A stretch of DNA of 64,000 nt from Pycnopodia helianthoides (taxonomy: Eukaryota > Echinodermata > Asteroidea > Forcipulatida > Asteriidae): assembly GCA_032158295.1 (NCBI GenBank), contig CM063243.1, forward strand, positions 17,762,302 to 17,826,301. The letters run 5' to 3'. Each line of letters starts with the position of its first letter. The first letter of the stretch is position 1. The translations under genes and the position numbers were made by a program. Of this stretch, positions 20,585 through 34,200 are shown piece after piece. The notes below the pieces were generated by a model. It saw nothing but the letters and a program-made list of their open reading frames with translations, was not told the origin of the DNA and ran no database searches.

Positions 20585-20698
20585 TCAAGGCCTCGTGCTT
20601 CCCTCCTTGGTAAAAGGGCACCTAATGAAAGCGTTTCAAGGGGCGCCAAGGCAATGGAGGCAATTGCCTCCATAGTCTCCATGAAGCATCAGGCCTGC
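20585..20698 (+). repeat. AGGCCTG-family repeat, 3' part of a subtype B copy
   Basis: Reads GGTAAAAGGGCACCTAATGA, then TTTCAAGGGGCGCCAAGGCA, then GGAGGCAATTGCCTCCATAG, and ends CATCAGGCCTGCC. Confidence 0.7.
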
Positions 20699-21142
20699 CC
20701 TTTGCTTAGATGTCACAAACTCAAACAGCGCCCTCGCTGAGGTCAAACGAAGACCCATCCTTGACTGAGAGTTACGCACTGCGGGTAAACGCGTACATGT
20801 TTTCATCGTTTAACTTCGGCGATGGCCGGGCTATGCAAGGGGGTCTAGCGAGTGCCTGTGATCATTTAGCCTGCAACCATTTAGGTGAACACCTGCGTGT
20901 GTTTGAGCTGTGTACAAATTAAAGAGATTAGCATGCACTTTAACATTATGATGTGTAGCTGTGTTTATATCATTGGGAAGAAATGTCACAAGCAGGATGC
21001 GATCAAACAGGTGTATTGGGTGCTACTCAAATAATTTAATATCAACAAAAAACTTTTAAAATAAACCTCTAAAAGTGAAGCTTACAGGTTCCACAAGGTA
21101 GACAATATCACTGTTTTTTAATTAACCCCATTACTATCGTTG

Positions 21143-21330
21143 CAGTCTCCTGCCTAATTGGCTTTTGCCGCAAAATACCACAGGAGACTGTGGAGACTAA
21201 GTCCACGGTACACAAGCCATGAGGTTTCCTGGTAATACCAGCTGTACAAACAGAAGAAACCCAGGCACCCAATGCTAGCCTGGAAGGTATGGTACTTTGT
21301 GGCGGTCTGTGGTATCAGTGCATAGGATCA
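21143..21330 (+). repeat. Dispersed repeat with CAGTCTCCTG end, copy 1
   Basis: Contains CACAGGAGACTGTGGAGACT, CCAGCTGTACAAACAGAAGA and AACCCAGGCACCCAATGCTA. The same order of blocks is found inverted at 53190-53365. Confidence 0.7.
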
Positions 21331-21992
21331 GGAAATGGTAGACACTCAAATAACTTCATGAACACTTGTTCCTGTGGGCTGTGGTTATCATCAAAACAAC
21401 ACAGAAGCAAAACTGTGAGTTGTGACACAAAGGTATGCACTGCTGTTACCTTAGATGCTGTAACACTATGTTACCTTGTGAAAGTTTGCCAGAAATCAAC
21501 TTCTTGAAAAAAGGTCACCAGCAATAAACCTTCCTCATGGTTCGGCCGTCTTGCCTCCCCCCCCCCCCCAATTCAACCCCATTTAACCACATTGAGACGG
21601 AAAAGAGAAAATAGCCTGGTCCCTTAATATGAAATAAGAATTATCATTGCTACATGTATTGCGTGTACAGGGAATACAGCACAGACTTCCAAGTCATGGC
21701 ATATTGTGGTAAGGGTAATGCTAAAATCATAAGAAGGCTTTCCTATAAACCACAGCTTCAAAACAAACAGACTTTAAATCCTATTAAATAGATGTGACAA
21801 TAATGAAGAATAAATTTGACAATATTGAGGAACAGTATCACGATGTCTCGCCACTCTCGATGTTCTAGTACTGGTGGTACTGGTGCTTCTCTCTCATGAA
21901 GTCGTGAGAAGTTTTAACAATTTGCGAGTTTCAATCACTTGAGTTATCTAATCAATACTGCCATAGTTCACAAAATACTCTCACTGCCCTCG

Positions 21993-22276
21993 TCACAAGA
22001 GGGAGCCGCGTGGTGAGCCGATTGTTGTACTGCCCTCTATGGGTCTCATCGGGAACATCAGCACCTTGGCGTGCATGAAGGACAGCCTCGGCAGCCCGTC
22101 TAGGACGCGGTTGGCTTCGGTGCTCAGACCTGAATCTCGCTGCGTCTTTTGCTTCACCATGGATGTTGTGGTGTTCTTCAGGATGTCATCTAGGGGTTTG
22201 TTGGTCGCCTGAGCTGGAAGGGGCTGCGGAGGACCTGACTTCTCCAGCTTCAAAATCTCTGGATCCAACGGCGGGG
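21993..22276 (-). CDS. AFTPH: AFTPH last coding exon
   Basis: The acceptor is CCGTCCGCAG; the exon starts with two bases completing a codon from the previous exon and ends at TGA (21993-21995). It encodes [14 protein letters not shown], a Ser/Thr/Lys-rich stretch, and the conserved [16 protein letters not shown], then a short tail. The 3'UTR continues to lower coordinates. Confidence 0.9.
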
Positions 22277-25200
22277 CTGCGGACGGAAGAGGAAAATAAA
22301 CGGCGCAATTGAAAATACAGATTTCTCGTAACAGACACTGGACATGGCAAATCTTACGTCAAAATAACCTCTCTCGTGTTCTGGAATTGTAAAAGAACTA
22401 GGCCTACTTTATTATTTTAGCATTCACACTTTTAAAGCCTTGATCAAGTAACTTCATGACACTATGTCAAAACTTTGTTTCACTAGAGTTTTGAAACATC
22501 TCAGTTTCCTTTCTCTGTGTTTTGATTCCTCTCTTGCATTGTGCTCAGGAGGAATGTTTTTGTTTTCCCTTGATTCTCCACCGTTAAATAGAAGAACTCC
22601 ATGGGGGAAAACCAAGGCTGGGTCACACACACTACAATAACAGACAGGCAAGTTGCTTTAAAAGAAAATATATCGTGCAAGACAGTCAACATGCTGAATG
22701 TAATCATGCAACTAAACATGCACCCGCTATCCTAATTTGATAACCAGTAATCTCTACTTAGAACCAACTGTACATGTGTATGTGGGCTCGCATCATACCA
22801 TTAATCTGTAGGTGTTTGTCAGTAGGTGTTTGTAAATCATAGGAAGTTAACAGTATTACTTGCAGCTACGACTCAGTCAAGGTTTTAGCCAGGATTTGGT
22901 AAAGAGGTGTCCAAATTTGCTGTAAATTTTAAAACCGGGCGCCCAAATTGTTCACTTACAATACATTTACATGTAAATGACAGATAAAACAGGGTGTCCA
23001 AATTTAAAACAGGGTGTCCAATGGACACCCAGACACCCCTCTGGCTAACACTATGACGACACTGTGTAAATCTCTTTTGGGAGGAGTGTTGGCTCTGAAA
23101 AGAGCCGTTGTTGTGGTCACGAGGTTTCAAACAGAATACCCTGCTCATTTTCATACAAATCTTGTCTTGTTTTCTTGTGCAAGATACATGAAAGTACAAT
23201 ATAATTAGCTGAAGACAATGCTGGTAAATATTGCAAAGTTACTTGTAATGCCTACAAATTAAATGAAAAACATTCATATACAAGAGAATGCCCTTTCAAA
23301 CACCATTAAAAGAGATTATGCACTTAGGAAATTTAAACATCTGGAATTGCAAAAACTAGTTTGTGGTCTGATGCTTCGACCCTAGCAGACTCTTTCTCAG
23401 AGTCTTTCTCTTCCTTTTTAGCTTTGAGAAAAAACCTCTGCTGGGGTCGAAGCGTCAGGCCACTAACTATTTTTTGCATTTATACCGTAGGTCCTTTCAG
23501 TTGGTAAGCAGTTTGCAACAGCTAATTCTTTTTTTTCCGAACTAATAATGAACGGGTAATTCTCTGGCAGTATCTTTGACTGAAAAATGAGGTGCTACAG
23601 TATTGGTTAGCCGTGTGGCGTTTCAGTTCAGCTTGTATAAACATGTAGCTGATCACAATTCTTTTGTCTGAACTGTCATTGTTCATAAAAACCAGCAACT
23701 ACCTTTATACACTAAAACAGTTCTCTTTCCAGACACATTTAAGTACAATTTGTCTTGTACATGGCCCATTCTGAGCAGCGGTTTGCAAGATGAGCCGTTA
23801 CACAGAAGTGATTAAGGACGACTGTTGCTAAGGGTGTTGCTGAGGACGTCCAATACTTCAATGCATAAGGACGCGGAAATCTAGCCCTAGCCGTTGCCGT
23901 AGCTGTCAATTCGGACACGGCCTAAGGATCAGGCCTAGTAAGCACACCGGAAGCAGCAGTCTTGCTAACAGTACCAGTGCTGTACCTTATCTTGATTCAA
24001 GGAAAGTAAGCCAATCAGCGGAAGCAGTTAGCCAACATAACCAGTGCTATACACGTACCATTTTTTCAATTCAAGGATTGAAAAATTCAAGAAAGCAAGA
24101 GCACGCATAGCAGCAGTTTGCCAGCATCAACCCAAAAACTGCCCTTCAAATGTTCCCGCTGGAGACTGAAATTTCCTCAAAAGTAGCTGCCCTCCACAGA
24201 GGAACATTATTTACCTTGCCCATTCAGAATGACAATCCAGGCCCCAAATTTCAGTGTGTTCACAAAGTGTGTCGGTCCTCTTTACATCCAGTGGCTGAGC
24301 CAAGGTACGTTTAACTCGGACAGGGCAACTCAGAAATGGGGAGGTGGGGGGTGGGGGGAACAATTCACAAAATTTGCAGCACGAAATTTGTACTGTCCTT
24401 CCTCTGCCAATTCATTAATCACCCATGATGACAATCCCCGCCACAATTAAAAACAAACAAAATGAAAAACAGAGGGCAAAACAGAGATTGTAACCGGTCA
24501 CCACACACCTCCAGTACAGGGAAACTGTGGCTACGTTGACCTCAAATGAAATATTACAAGTTCTGGTTTGGGTTTTTTTTATTTTATTTCATTTCCCGCC
24601 AATATTTGCCAAAGTCTATATTCACCTTGGATCCACCACTGGACACAAGAGACCAGGGCCCAATTTTATGGCTCTGCTTAGCACAGAATTCAGTACTTCT
24701 GACCAACGGAATCACATGCTTTGCAGGGGGCTGTAAGCGCAGAATTACGAGGTAAGCAGTAAACATGAGATCGGGCCCAGGGCTTAATTTCATGCTTCTG
24801 CTTACAACAAAAAATTATGCGCTTACTTCCCACGGAATTCTGCACCTAACGGGGTGCCCCTAATATAAGCGCAGAATTCTGCGCTAAGCGGGGGCCGAGA
24901 AATTAGCCCATCTCCCACCGAAGTCCCAGAGATGACGTACCTTTGCGGCGGAACCACCCTGTTGTGTTGTGTGCAAAAATGCAAAGGCGAGAAAACGGAA
25001 AAGAAAAAAAAAGGGAAGAACAATGCGAGAAATGGGTTGAGCTGGGTTTGGTGCAGGTTAAATCAACATTTCAAGTAATGCAAATTAATAAATTCAATTG
25101 AAATTAATGACACAAGCGCTGCTTGATAAAGGGTTAAAATAAAGGGTTAAAATAAAGGTCTGCATCAAAATAATCGTTACACAAACAATTGAAAATAATG

Positions 25201-28200
25201 CGCAGTAATTAAGACATTCGCAATATGGGGGGTTAGATTCGTTCAGCATGCAGAACAGAAAGTTAAAAAGAAGGTTAATGCAGACAACTAGTGACTCAAA
25301 ATAAACTTCTGCCAAACATTTACCTTTAAAATGATCATGGATTTGTTATTACATGAAGCATACAAATAATCAAACCAAGATTTGAGAAGAGAAATTATGC
25401 TTTCAATGGCAAAATTGAGTTCAAAATATAGAAAGCGGAAGGAAAGTTAAAGATGCTTAGTTTGATACCAGTGAGAAATTTCCAAATGAATTGGCCAGAC
25501 CTCCGTGTCTCATCCAGTCTTAAATATCCCTCCTCCATTATTTGTGAATGAGGATGTTTTGAAAAAAAAAAAAAAATCAACAAACAAATAAATAAATAAA
25601 TAAATAAATAAGCAGAGGTTCTGTAAAGTCAAATTTCACCAACTATTCATGAGATTTGTGGAAAGTTATTTGTGCTGATTTTTAATGAACCTATGTCTGT
25701 TTTTTTTGTTTATGACATATTGAACATCATCCATTTTGTTTACTTGATTGAACATTTCTTTTGCTACATTACACGTTTAGCTGCTATTCTGATTGTACGA
25801 AAAATGGTAGGTAATTCTAAAGATTCACAATTGAAGTTTTTTTTTTTTTTAACTTAAAGGAAAACAACGCTTTTGAATGTAATGTAAGGGCACCCTGCAG
25901 ATTTTTTTTAATGACTAATTTATGACCGACTATGATGCAGACAACACGACAGGGCTTTCATAAAATGAGGCGGGAAAACATTTTGTCCGGCAGAAATCAT
26001 GCATTATTGAAGATAAGCATTTTTGTTGAAACCAAGATTTTTGAAGTGTGAACATTTTCAAAGTAGATCCGTTCTAAGGAAAGTCAATGACCATTGGGCT
26101 ATTTCAATGACCAGTACGTATTTCAATCAATAAACTCCCACAGGAGCCTGCAATAGTTATTCAACTTCAGATTATCGAGGGGAAAAAGAGAAAAAAAGTT
26201 GGGGGGGGGGAGAGAGAATTACAAGGCACAGAGAGATTGTGTTTTTTCAATTTTCAATGACACAGCTGAGAAACTGAACAACAAGAAAATCTGCTGATCA
26301 GCTGTAAAGTTGTCTGACCCTTTGAACAATGCGAAATATTAATTGAAGGAATGTTTCAAAAGATGACAGTATGTAAAAAACATAGTATGTATTCATGGAG
26401 TGGATTTGATTAGAATGAAGCGAAACAGTTTTGAAATTCTACCTGACTAATATGTTAGCAGTTTCAATGAGGTGATCTTGCTACAGGCCTGGAAGTTTGA
26501 CTTGAGAGGGCTAGGCCATTTTCATGTTGCTACGGACACTTCCATTGGAAAATCTTCAAGTAAATGGGAAGCTTTTGAAGGGGCACAAGGCCAAGACCAG
26601 GGCAACAAAGGCCTAGGAATCTATGACCAGGGCAACAGAGGCCATGTCCTCTATGGCCTCCATGTAATTCCAGGCCTGATGCTCCAAGTATGACCCAATT
26701 TTGAATAATAATAACAAATAATAATGATATATATTGAAGCTTATTATCCTTACTCACAGCTGAGAAGCTGCATTGCGAAAGTCGTGGCTACATTGTGTCC
26801 AAGCCGCAGGCAAGCAAAGTCACCTTTGGCAGCCAGCCACATCGACCCAGATAATATGACAACGGAGCACAGCCAGAGATTTAAAGAGTTTGAGTTGGGA
26901 AGAAAACCGGAGGGCCCGGAAAAAAAACCCCAACGCACAACTCTACTCACATAAGGCCTTAGCCGGGAATCAAACCAGGGCCACAGAGGTGAGAGGCAAG
27001 CTCTTTACCAATATTCCCAAGTATTGTTGGGACAGGCCCAGCTATAGGATGGACAGCTAATAGGATACTCAAGCTCGGGTGTGAAAGTGAACGATGAAAG
27101 AATGATAAAATGATGACACATGAGCGTTCTATCTGACCCAAGAACCACCATGGCCCAGCCCTTGCTACTACTTGAGGTCTGCGAGTCTACAGTAACTCAT
27201 ATTGGATCTTAACTCTCTTGCCTGATGGGGGAGAAGTCTTCATGCTGTAAACATTTTGTTAAATGTTTGTGAATGCATCCAGGTTTACCAACATCCCAGA
27301 GAGTAAGTAATGATTGCACGAATAAAACCGACGGTGATAAAGCACTCCATGTTGATGGTCACTCTGAATCTTGTTCTCTCCAGTCAACAGACAGTACATG
27401 CTGAGCTTGTATAGAGAGATTTAAAGCATTTTAATATCACAAAATGCTTTAAATCTGAGACTATGTACGTCATACACAGCCTTCAACCACAAGTATCGAT
27501 GAGAATCTATTAGCATCCTACTGTAGGAACAGTTTCAAAGCCATATCAAGGAAAAAGGGACCCCCCTAAAAAAAACATTTATAGTAATAATAATAATTAA
27601 ATAAAAAAAAAAATAGAAATAACAAACATGATAAATTAATAGATGTTAAATTTGCATCAGGGATGAAGTCTGTTAGTTGGGTTTTGCCCATACACTGACA
27701 TGTTTTAAGCACTGGGCCCAATTCCATGGCTCTGCTCACCATAAGCAAAGAATCAACGCTATTGGAAGTCGGGAATTCCGCGCTTACGTCAGCCTATTTC
27801 ACAGGTTAGCAGGTGCTTATTGCTTGTGCGCATGCGGACTCATTGCTAATACCAGGCATTCTTCACTTACACAGCTAGCACAGAAATTCGGCAGAATGGT
27901 GACCGCAAGCGCATAATTCCGAGGTAAGCAGAGCCATGAAATTTGGCCACGTATACTCAGTACTTCCCCTGAGTCCTGTGGGAATGCGGGAGGAAATTCC
28001 ACAGGGTTCGAATCCCACCCAAGTAACATGCCTGAGGATTTTTTCTCCACAGTAGTTGGGAAAGTACTGAGTATACAAGTGCTTCACACCCATCGGTGTA
28101 TGAGTAAAACACAACTAAAAACATAATGACTGTTAGTTACTGCATCACCGCAAAAAACTTGATCAAAGTCTGTTTACCTTCAATACTTATATTTGGTTTT

Positions 28201-31200
28201 GGAAACAGGGTCCATCCACTTTGTGATTTCACTGCACAGTTAATGATATACAACCCAGACAACATCTATTTCAATCACAACACATTACTTTGGGTTTGAC
28301 CACAACTGGTAAAGAAGTTGCACTAATTACATTACCAAAAAAAAGAAGACGTTATTTACACTGACTTCACAAGTCGGCATGTCACTGGATTGGCTTAGAA
28401 TGCACCAGAGAGCTCTGAAAATGATTGTGCGAGCATGGCTTAGTGTACTTGTTGAAACCGAGGACTTTAACAGGGATTCAGGGACCAATGTCATACAGCA
28501 AAAGTAAGCAGGATACCAGTAATAGATGGTACACGTGACATGGTAGTTTGGCCGGTAACCTTATTCTGGTAAAAGTTATTTTGTTGTGCTTAGCTCATTT
28601 TTATACATTAACAGCTCTGTAAAATTTGGCCCAGTTGTTTTGACAGAGCGACAATGTCCAGCTTTTGTGTATAAACCCAATGAGGATGACACTACAAAAA
28701 AGTCCAAACAATGGTAGAACAAAGAGAAATCCTCAATTTACGAAGTCGACAGACATGTGTGTATTTCTAGTGACATAAAAAAAAAAAAAAAAAAGTTTTA
28801 ACCCTCTTACTGTCTGTTCAATATCATCCACTGTGTTTCGACTGATTTTAAAACTATGCCAGCCTGAAATATGACATCATGGTATTCAGTACACACACAT
28901 ACATACACACATAGCTCTGTGATGCACTCACTCTGTGGACATTCCTTAACACTGTGTGGACCTCCTTTGTTCTCAGGTCCACACTTCATATGTAACACAT
29001 AAACACGCACCCAAGTAGTCATGCGCAATACACACAACCCATCGTAGTTGAATGTTTTCAAAGGGTTGGTCAATTCACTAAAAAAAAAATTTTTTTTACC
29101 AAGAGCAGGAAGGTTAATGTGAATGCTTATCCATATGAAACAGCAATTTCGTAAGGTGAGTCCATTTGTGCTTAATCACCCATTGGATTGACCCAGATTG
29201 ACCATCTCACTCCGTTCATCATCTCAAGGGCAGATACTCGGTAGTCTGATCCCCCTTGAGCTGACCTTTTCTCATGTTCTCTCCAACGATCTTAAACCTC
29301 CACCTACAGACATCGTCAACAACTTGACGCAATGAGGCGTTCTTCAATCGCACCAATTTCCTGATTTCTTGAACCTGAAACAACCCACAGAAAAATCCGC
29401 TCCAAAACAGGCAAGAATTGTCTATTTTCCATCTTCTCTTTTAGAGACCGGGCTGATCCCGACCTCTTTACTCTCAGTCAATTGCACCACTTTATTGATT
29501 TTTAATTCATTTATGGCGACACCCTAACCATAGACTCATCGCCTTTAATTGCCCCAAATCAGGAACCTGGATTGATCTGTTTCTTTCTACCTCACATCAC
29601 AGATGAATGAATCAACGCACCTCAGAATGACTGCCGAATACAGTCAACTGATTGCCTTATCCATCAGGTCACACCATCTCGTACTCATGTTTTGGGTCTT
29701 TCCCTCCACACAATCTTAAAGAAAATGCCTCTAAATCCCTTGATAAATAAGCCCCTTTCTTCTTCCTCTTTAAGACCCTGTTATCATTCATAACTCATCA
29801 TCAAGCTCCTCTCCAAGACTTGTTTATATCACATACAGCCAGCCCGGGGGGAAATACACAATATTATGATCTTTCCGATTGCCCTTTTTTTCCTTTCACG
29901 TTTTCTTTCCGTCAGTGTCCGACTAGAAGTCCTCTGTATCCTTTCAACTCGTTGTCATATTTTTTCCCTCCCGTTTCTTTCCAATCATTGCTTGAGGTTT
30001 CTTGCAAAGAGCGTGGCCTAGTTCTATTCACACAGCTCGAGAGAGAGAATGCTCCACTGTTTTGTTCGGTTGTTTACAAAAACAAAAAAAAGTGGATTAT
30101 CTATCTACTCTGCGACCACATGAAGACGATTTTGCATCCACTTAAGAATTCCATATGGTTTGGACATAACTGAATTTGATTCTAGTGACCAGCTGGTAAA
30201 TACATTTTTTCCCCTTCTTCTTCAAGTAAATAATGCCAACTCAGCTGCTATTTGGCTATCTGGTTCCATCTGATAAAGACTGAAGTGGGCTAATGGTTCA
30301 TATAGTTTGATTAAGTAAGAGAGTCTGGGAACCATACTGTGTCACAATTCGATGATTTAAAAAAAATCATCTCCAGTTTGGTCATTCATATATTCAGATC
30401 TGGGTTCTCATCAAAAATTTACATTTTTCAGAAGAATTCATGAACACGATAAAGCACGTGATTTGTTTGTAGGCAAGTCACTGTGTTTCAAATTCAACTG
30501 TTTGGATAATTCTCAAAAATTACTGGACATGAAAATATCGTTTTGTTTAACTGAATTTGCATCATTATATATTTGTGTGAATCAATTGTATGAATGAGAT
30601 TGAATACTAAAATTGTATTGCTCCTCATTCCAGAGAACAATTAAAGATACTAGGTCTGATTTTTTTGCCAAATTTAACCAACAAAATTAGATTAAAATTT
30701 TGAATAGCTATTTTCACAGATTCAAGGAAATATAAGCTTTCAATTTTACCTTTTGAAATTTAAGGTTTTTAACTTCACTGTCACTTATCTTGATTATGAA
30801 TATCTTGATTTGATTTTTTGGGGTACAGGCTGATTAGCTTGTTTTGGTATTAACTGCTTGTATTGTATTTTTAAGTTCTTTTTAAAACTCATCGTTTTAA
30901 CGTATTGCACCAGATGACAATACATACATGTCTTTTAAAGTGTTTGTTTTTTTTGCGATTCCAATCTTTTACAAATTTAGTTTCTTTATATTCTTTTAGA
31001 AGTTTTAATGTTGTAAAGCGCCTCTGGGTTGAATCAGCATGAGGCAATCAACAAATCTGTTCATTGTTATTATTTATTATTAAAGGTATTGCACACAAAA
31101 ATCTGCCAATGATAACTGGTAGTCCGTTAAAAACTCAAAAGAATTATTGTCTGAGATTATCTCACGTCATTAGCCATGTACAAACAATTTTGCATGTTAC

Positions 31201-34200
31201 ATGTATTTTGTGCATTGTCCGTGGCATTTGTGAAAGTTGTATGCATTTCGTCTTGAAACAGCTCATCATCTGTCAAAATCGTTCGGAAGAATATTCTATT
31301 CAAAACAAAATTGTCTTTCAGCAAAAATCAAGCCATGCAACTTTAAATAAAAAAGGGTTTCTGACTCGTACATATTAATGTGTCAGAGAGAGTCACGTTT
31401 TTAACTTTAGCTTAAGTTAAAATTGGAAAAATCCCACGCTAATGCGGTTGCTCCTTGACGAGTCCTCGATCCATCACACAAGTGCATCAGCATTTTCCCG
31501 ATCTGGTCTGTAAAAGTGTTAAGTAGCTCCATGCAGCAGCACACCTCATCATCAGCCAGGCCAGCCGGTGTGGCTGCAATTTCCACAGCGCCAACAACCC
31601 CAAGGCATTCCAAAATCTAGATGAATCTTGGAAGTGGTATAATGGAATGTGCAGTCCCCCAGGACAATAAGCGTCAGTGAGGACAATATCAGCTTGTTAC
31701 AGTACATACTTTTTAATAACCGAGGAATGACTGAGCGACGATGACCCGGAAAAATAAAAAAAATGGGAGAAAGATGCGTGGCAAAACAAATTCAAGGGCG
31801 ATTCATCTCATTTTAAAATATTTTTTAGTAAAGCTTTTAAAAACTCCATTAAAAAATTGTGTAATAACATTTGTCAGGAAAACAAATCTGATCCAATTTT
31901 TTATTTTAGACAACAGAGAAGAGTCCAGTTGATCATTGGAAGTGCTTGCATAGTCGCAACTCTGTCTCGGCCTCGACAACAAGCTCTGGAATTTGCAGCA
32001 TCCAGGTAGAAATGCGGGGTTCATTTTCAAATTTAGTCCGAACTAGTTCATTCCTCCGGCAAACAGATTGATGGGAATAAACAGCAAACACCGACGGGAT
32101 CAAAATGAGTAAAGTATGGCTTGACTAGGCGGCTTTTATGACTTGAACATGTACCTACATGTACTCTTCATCTTACCACTGCCGCCCACAGCCCAACATC
32201 ACAGCCCCCAAATCGTTCAACTCGACCACTTCCTAAATAGTGTTGGACCTATTTCCTTGAAGTATCGGAGTGCTCTAACAAATTAACACAGATTGTCATG
32301 TGTCCGACACGAGGGTAAATCTAATACTAACGAGCCGAACATGTGCTATTCACACAAAAAAAACAAGCAGTTTGATGCGATGGAGAAGGTTCCTACACAA
32401 CTACTCAAACCCCCAAAGTGACTGGTCTGTCATATCTGCACTGTGTGTGTGTGTGTGTGTGTGCGTGTGTGTGTGTCGGGATAGGCTTCCCTGTGGGGGT
32501 TTCAATACAGTCGTTGTGTAAGTACTGTAGGCGTTTTGATAACTGTGGTAAAACAAACAAGACCATTTTGAACAGAAACAAAGAATTTCGACAGGCAGAA
32601 TAAGACTGAATCACGATGCGCTAGCTAGTGTCCAGCAAAGCCTTCTACTGAGTATACAGTGCTTTACACACATCGGTGTATGGGTTCAAACCAAATAATA
32701 TTCTTAATGGTCGTGATACAAAACATGTGAAATAACATGTTTATGTAAAAAGGCAGATTTCTTTTCACTAAATTGAAAGTTTTAAATTTAAACTTTGCTA
32801 AAATTAGAGTGTACTCTACTGCCACATGTGAAATCTCTATAAAAAAATTGATAAAAAAAGAACCACCAAAACACCCCAACCCTTTAGACAGTGATGGACA
32901 ATTCAAAATCAGGATATGGATTTTGGAGGGGAAAGTAAAGATTAGGGGACCAAAAAAACTAGCTTTGTACTATCCTATAAAACCCTGTTACGATTGGTGC
33001 CGCAACATGCAGTGGCTTGACTATAGTACACTCTTCCCTCACCTCAGCAATGTTATAGGGCTCGGGATTTGCTTGTCATCAGTTTGTACACGATATGGCT
33101 CCTGTCTAAAAACTTAGTTGGTGTCAAAATTGGTCTTTCATCAAGACCAGAAAATGTAAATGTTTGCTTTTTTATTTGGACCTGTTCTTTGAGCCATAAT
33201 TCTACATGTATACTTGGAAGAATTTGAAGGATACACAAGATAGAAATGAAGATACCCAATGCATTACGTTTAAATCTTTTAACATCCTCAGGAAGTAAAG
33301 ACTGCCACTTTTTCAAGCATCAGAGGTACACGCTTACGTCATGGCTAGAGTGTGAAACATGTCGTTTCAATTTTCTTGAGTGACTTCATCATTGTATGTA
33401 TAACTTACATATATGATGCATGAACGTCACAAGGTGTCAGATTCGGACCTTTACTGTTTCAGACTCTGACCGCCGAGGTCTCGGTCATCGAACTCAAACT
33501 CGTTTTCGTTTTCTAAGGTCTTTAGGTCTTGGTCTTGATCTTTGATCCTTTTGGTCTTAGTCTATGTATTCTCATTGTTCTCAGACCTTCCGGGCTCATT
33601 TTCTTGAGCAAAAAAAATTGCTTAACAACTTTCTGCTTAACAAAAAACAAGCAGGATACCAGTCACAGACATAGCATTTTGGTTGGTAACCATATTTCGG
33701 TAAGCATAATAATTTCTATGATTTGGTACTAGTTGTGCTTAAGCAGCTATATGAAATTGGGCCCCGGTCTCCACTGCAAAACTTTGCCTGGAAATACTAT
33801 CAAGACTTCATGGGACCTGTGCAATGCAATACATCGTGAAGATCACCAGGCTAAAAGGCAAGTCAAACACGGGCTTGAAACGTCTAGGATCGGACAACCA
33901 AACGAACAGCATCCACAAGAGTGAAAAAAAACTATGAATAGATAATAATAGATGCATACATTAAAGTAAAACCCATACAAACTTGATTGGTTTGACTTCA
34001 TGCACAATGCATTAAGCTAGAGACAAGAGATGAGAACAATATGATGTGGTGGTACAGCGGGGAGATTCCAACAGGAAAAAAAACCACCACAGTGACATTT
34101 AACAACTTTCACATTTTAATCCACAATATTCTTTCATTAGAATATGAATATGAACCCCTCTATAATTTTATATTAATATTAACATTTATTTTCAATTAAG

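Larger units (their letters stand above)
14667..21992. other. Intergenic region between convergent arylsulfatase and aftiphilin
   Basis: It contains both 3'UTRs. Possible arylsulfatase poly(A) signals (AATAAA) are at 15220-15225 and 15684-15689; neither can be confirmed. A possible minus-strand AATAAA for aftiphilin is at 19883-19888. The rest is repeats: an arm of the CTCF-like element, a MITE at 16148-16486, a Penelope-like tail, a LINE fragment split by a TTAA MITE, a SINE, a C26 run, a degenerate tandem array and a GGCCGTGTCC element. Confidence 0.6.

Noticed and set aside
20710..20922. 70-codon plus-strand open frame
   Set aside because: No homology recognised, no splice or promoter context, and a length expected by chance.
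29200..30180. Degenerate LINE coding region
   Set aside because: Pyrimidine-rich sequence with scattered open frames, but no reverse-transcriptase or endonuclease motif could be recognised.
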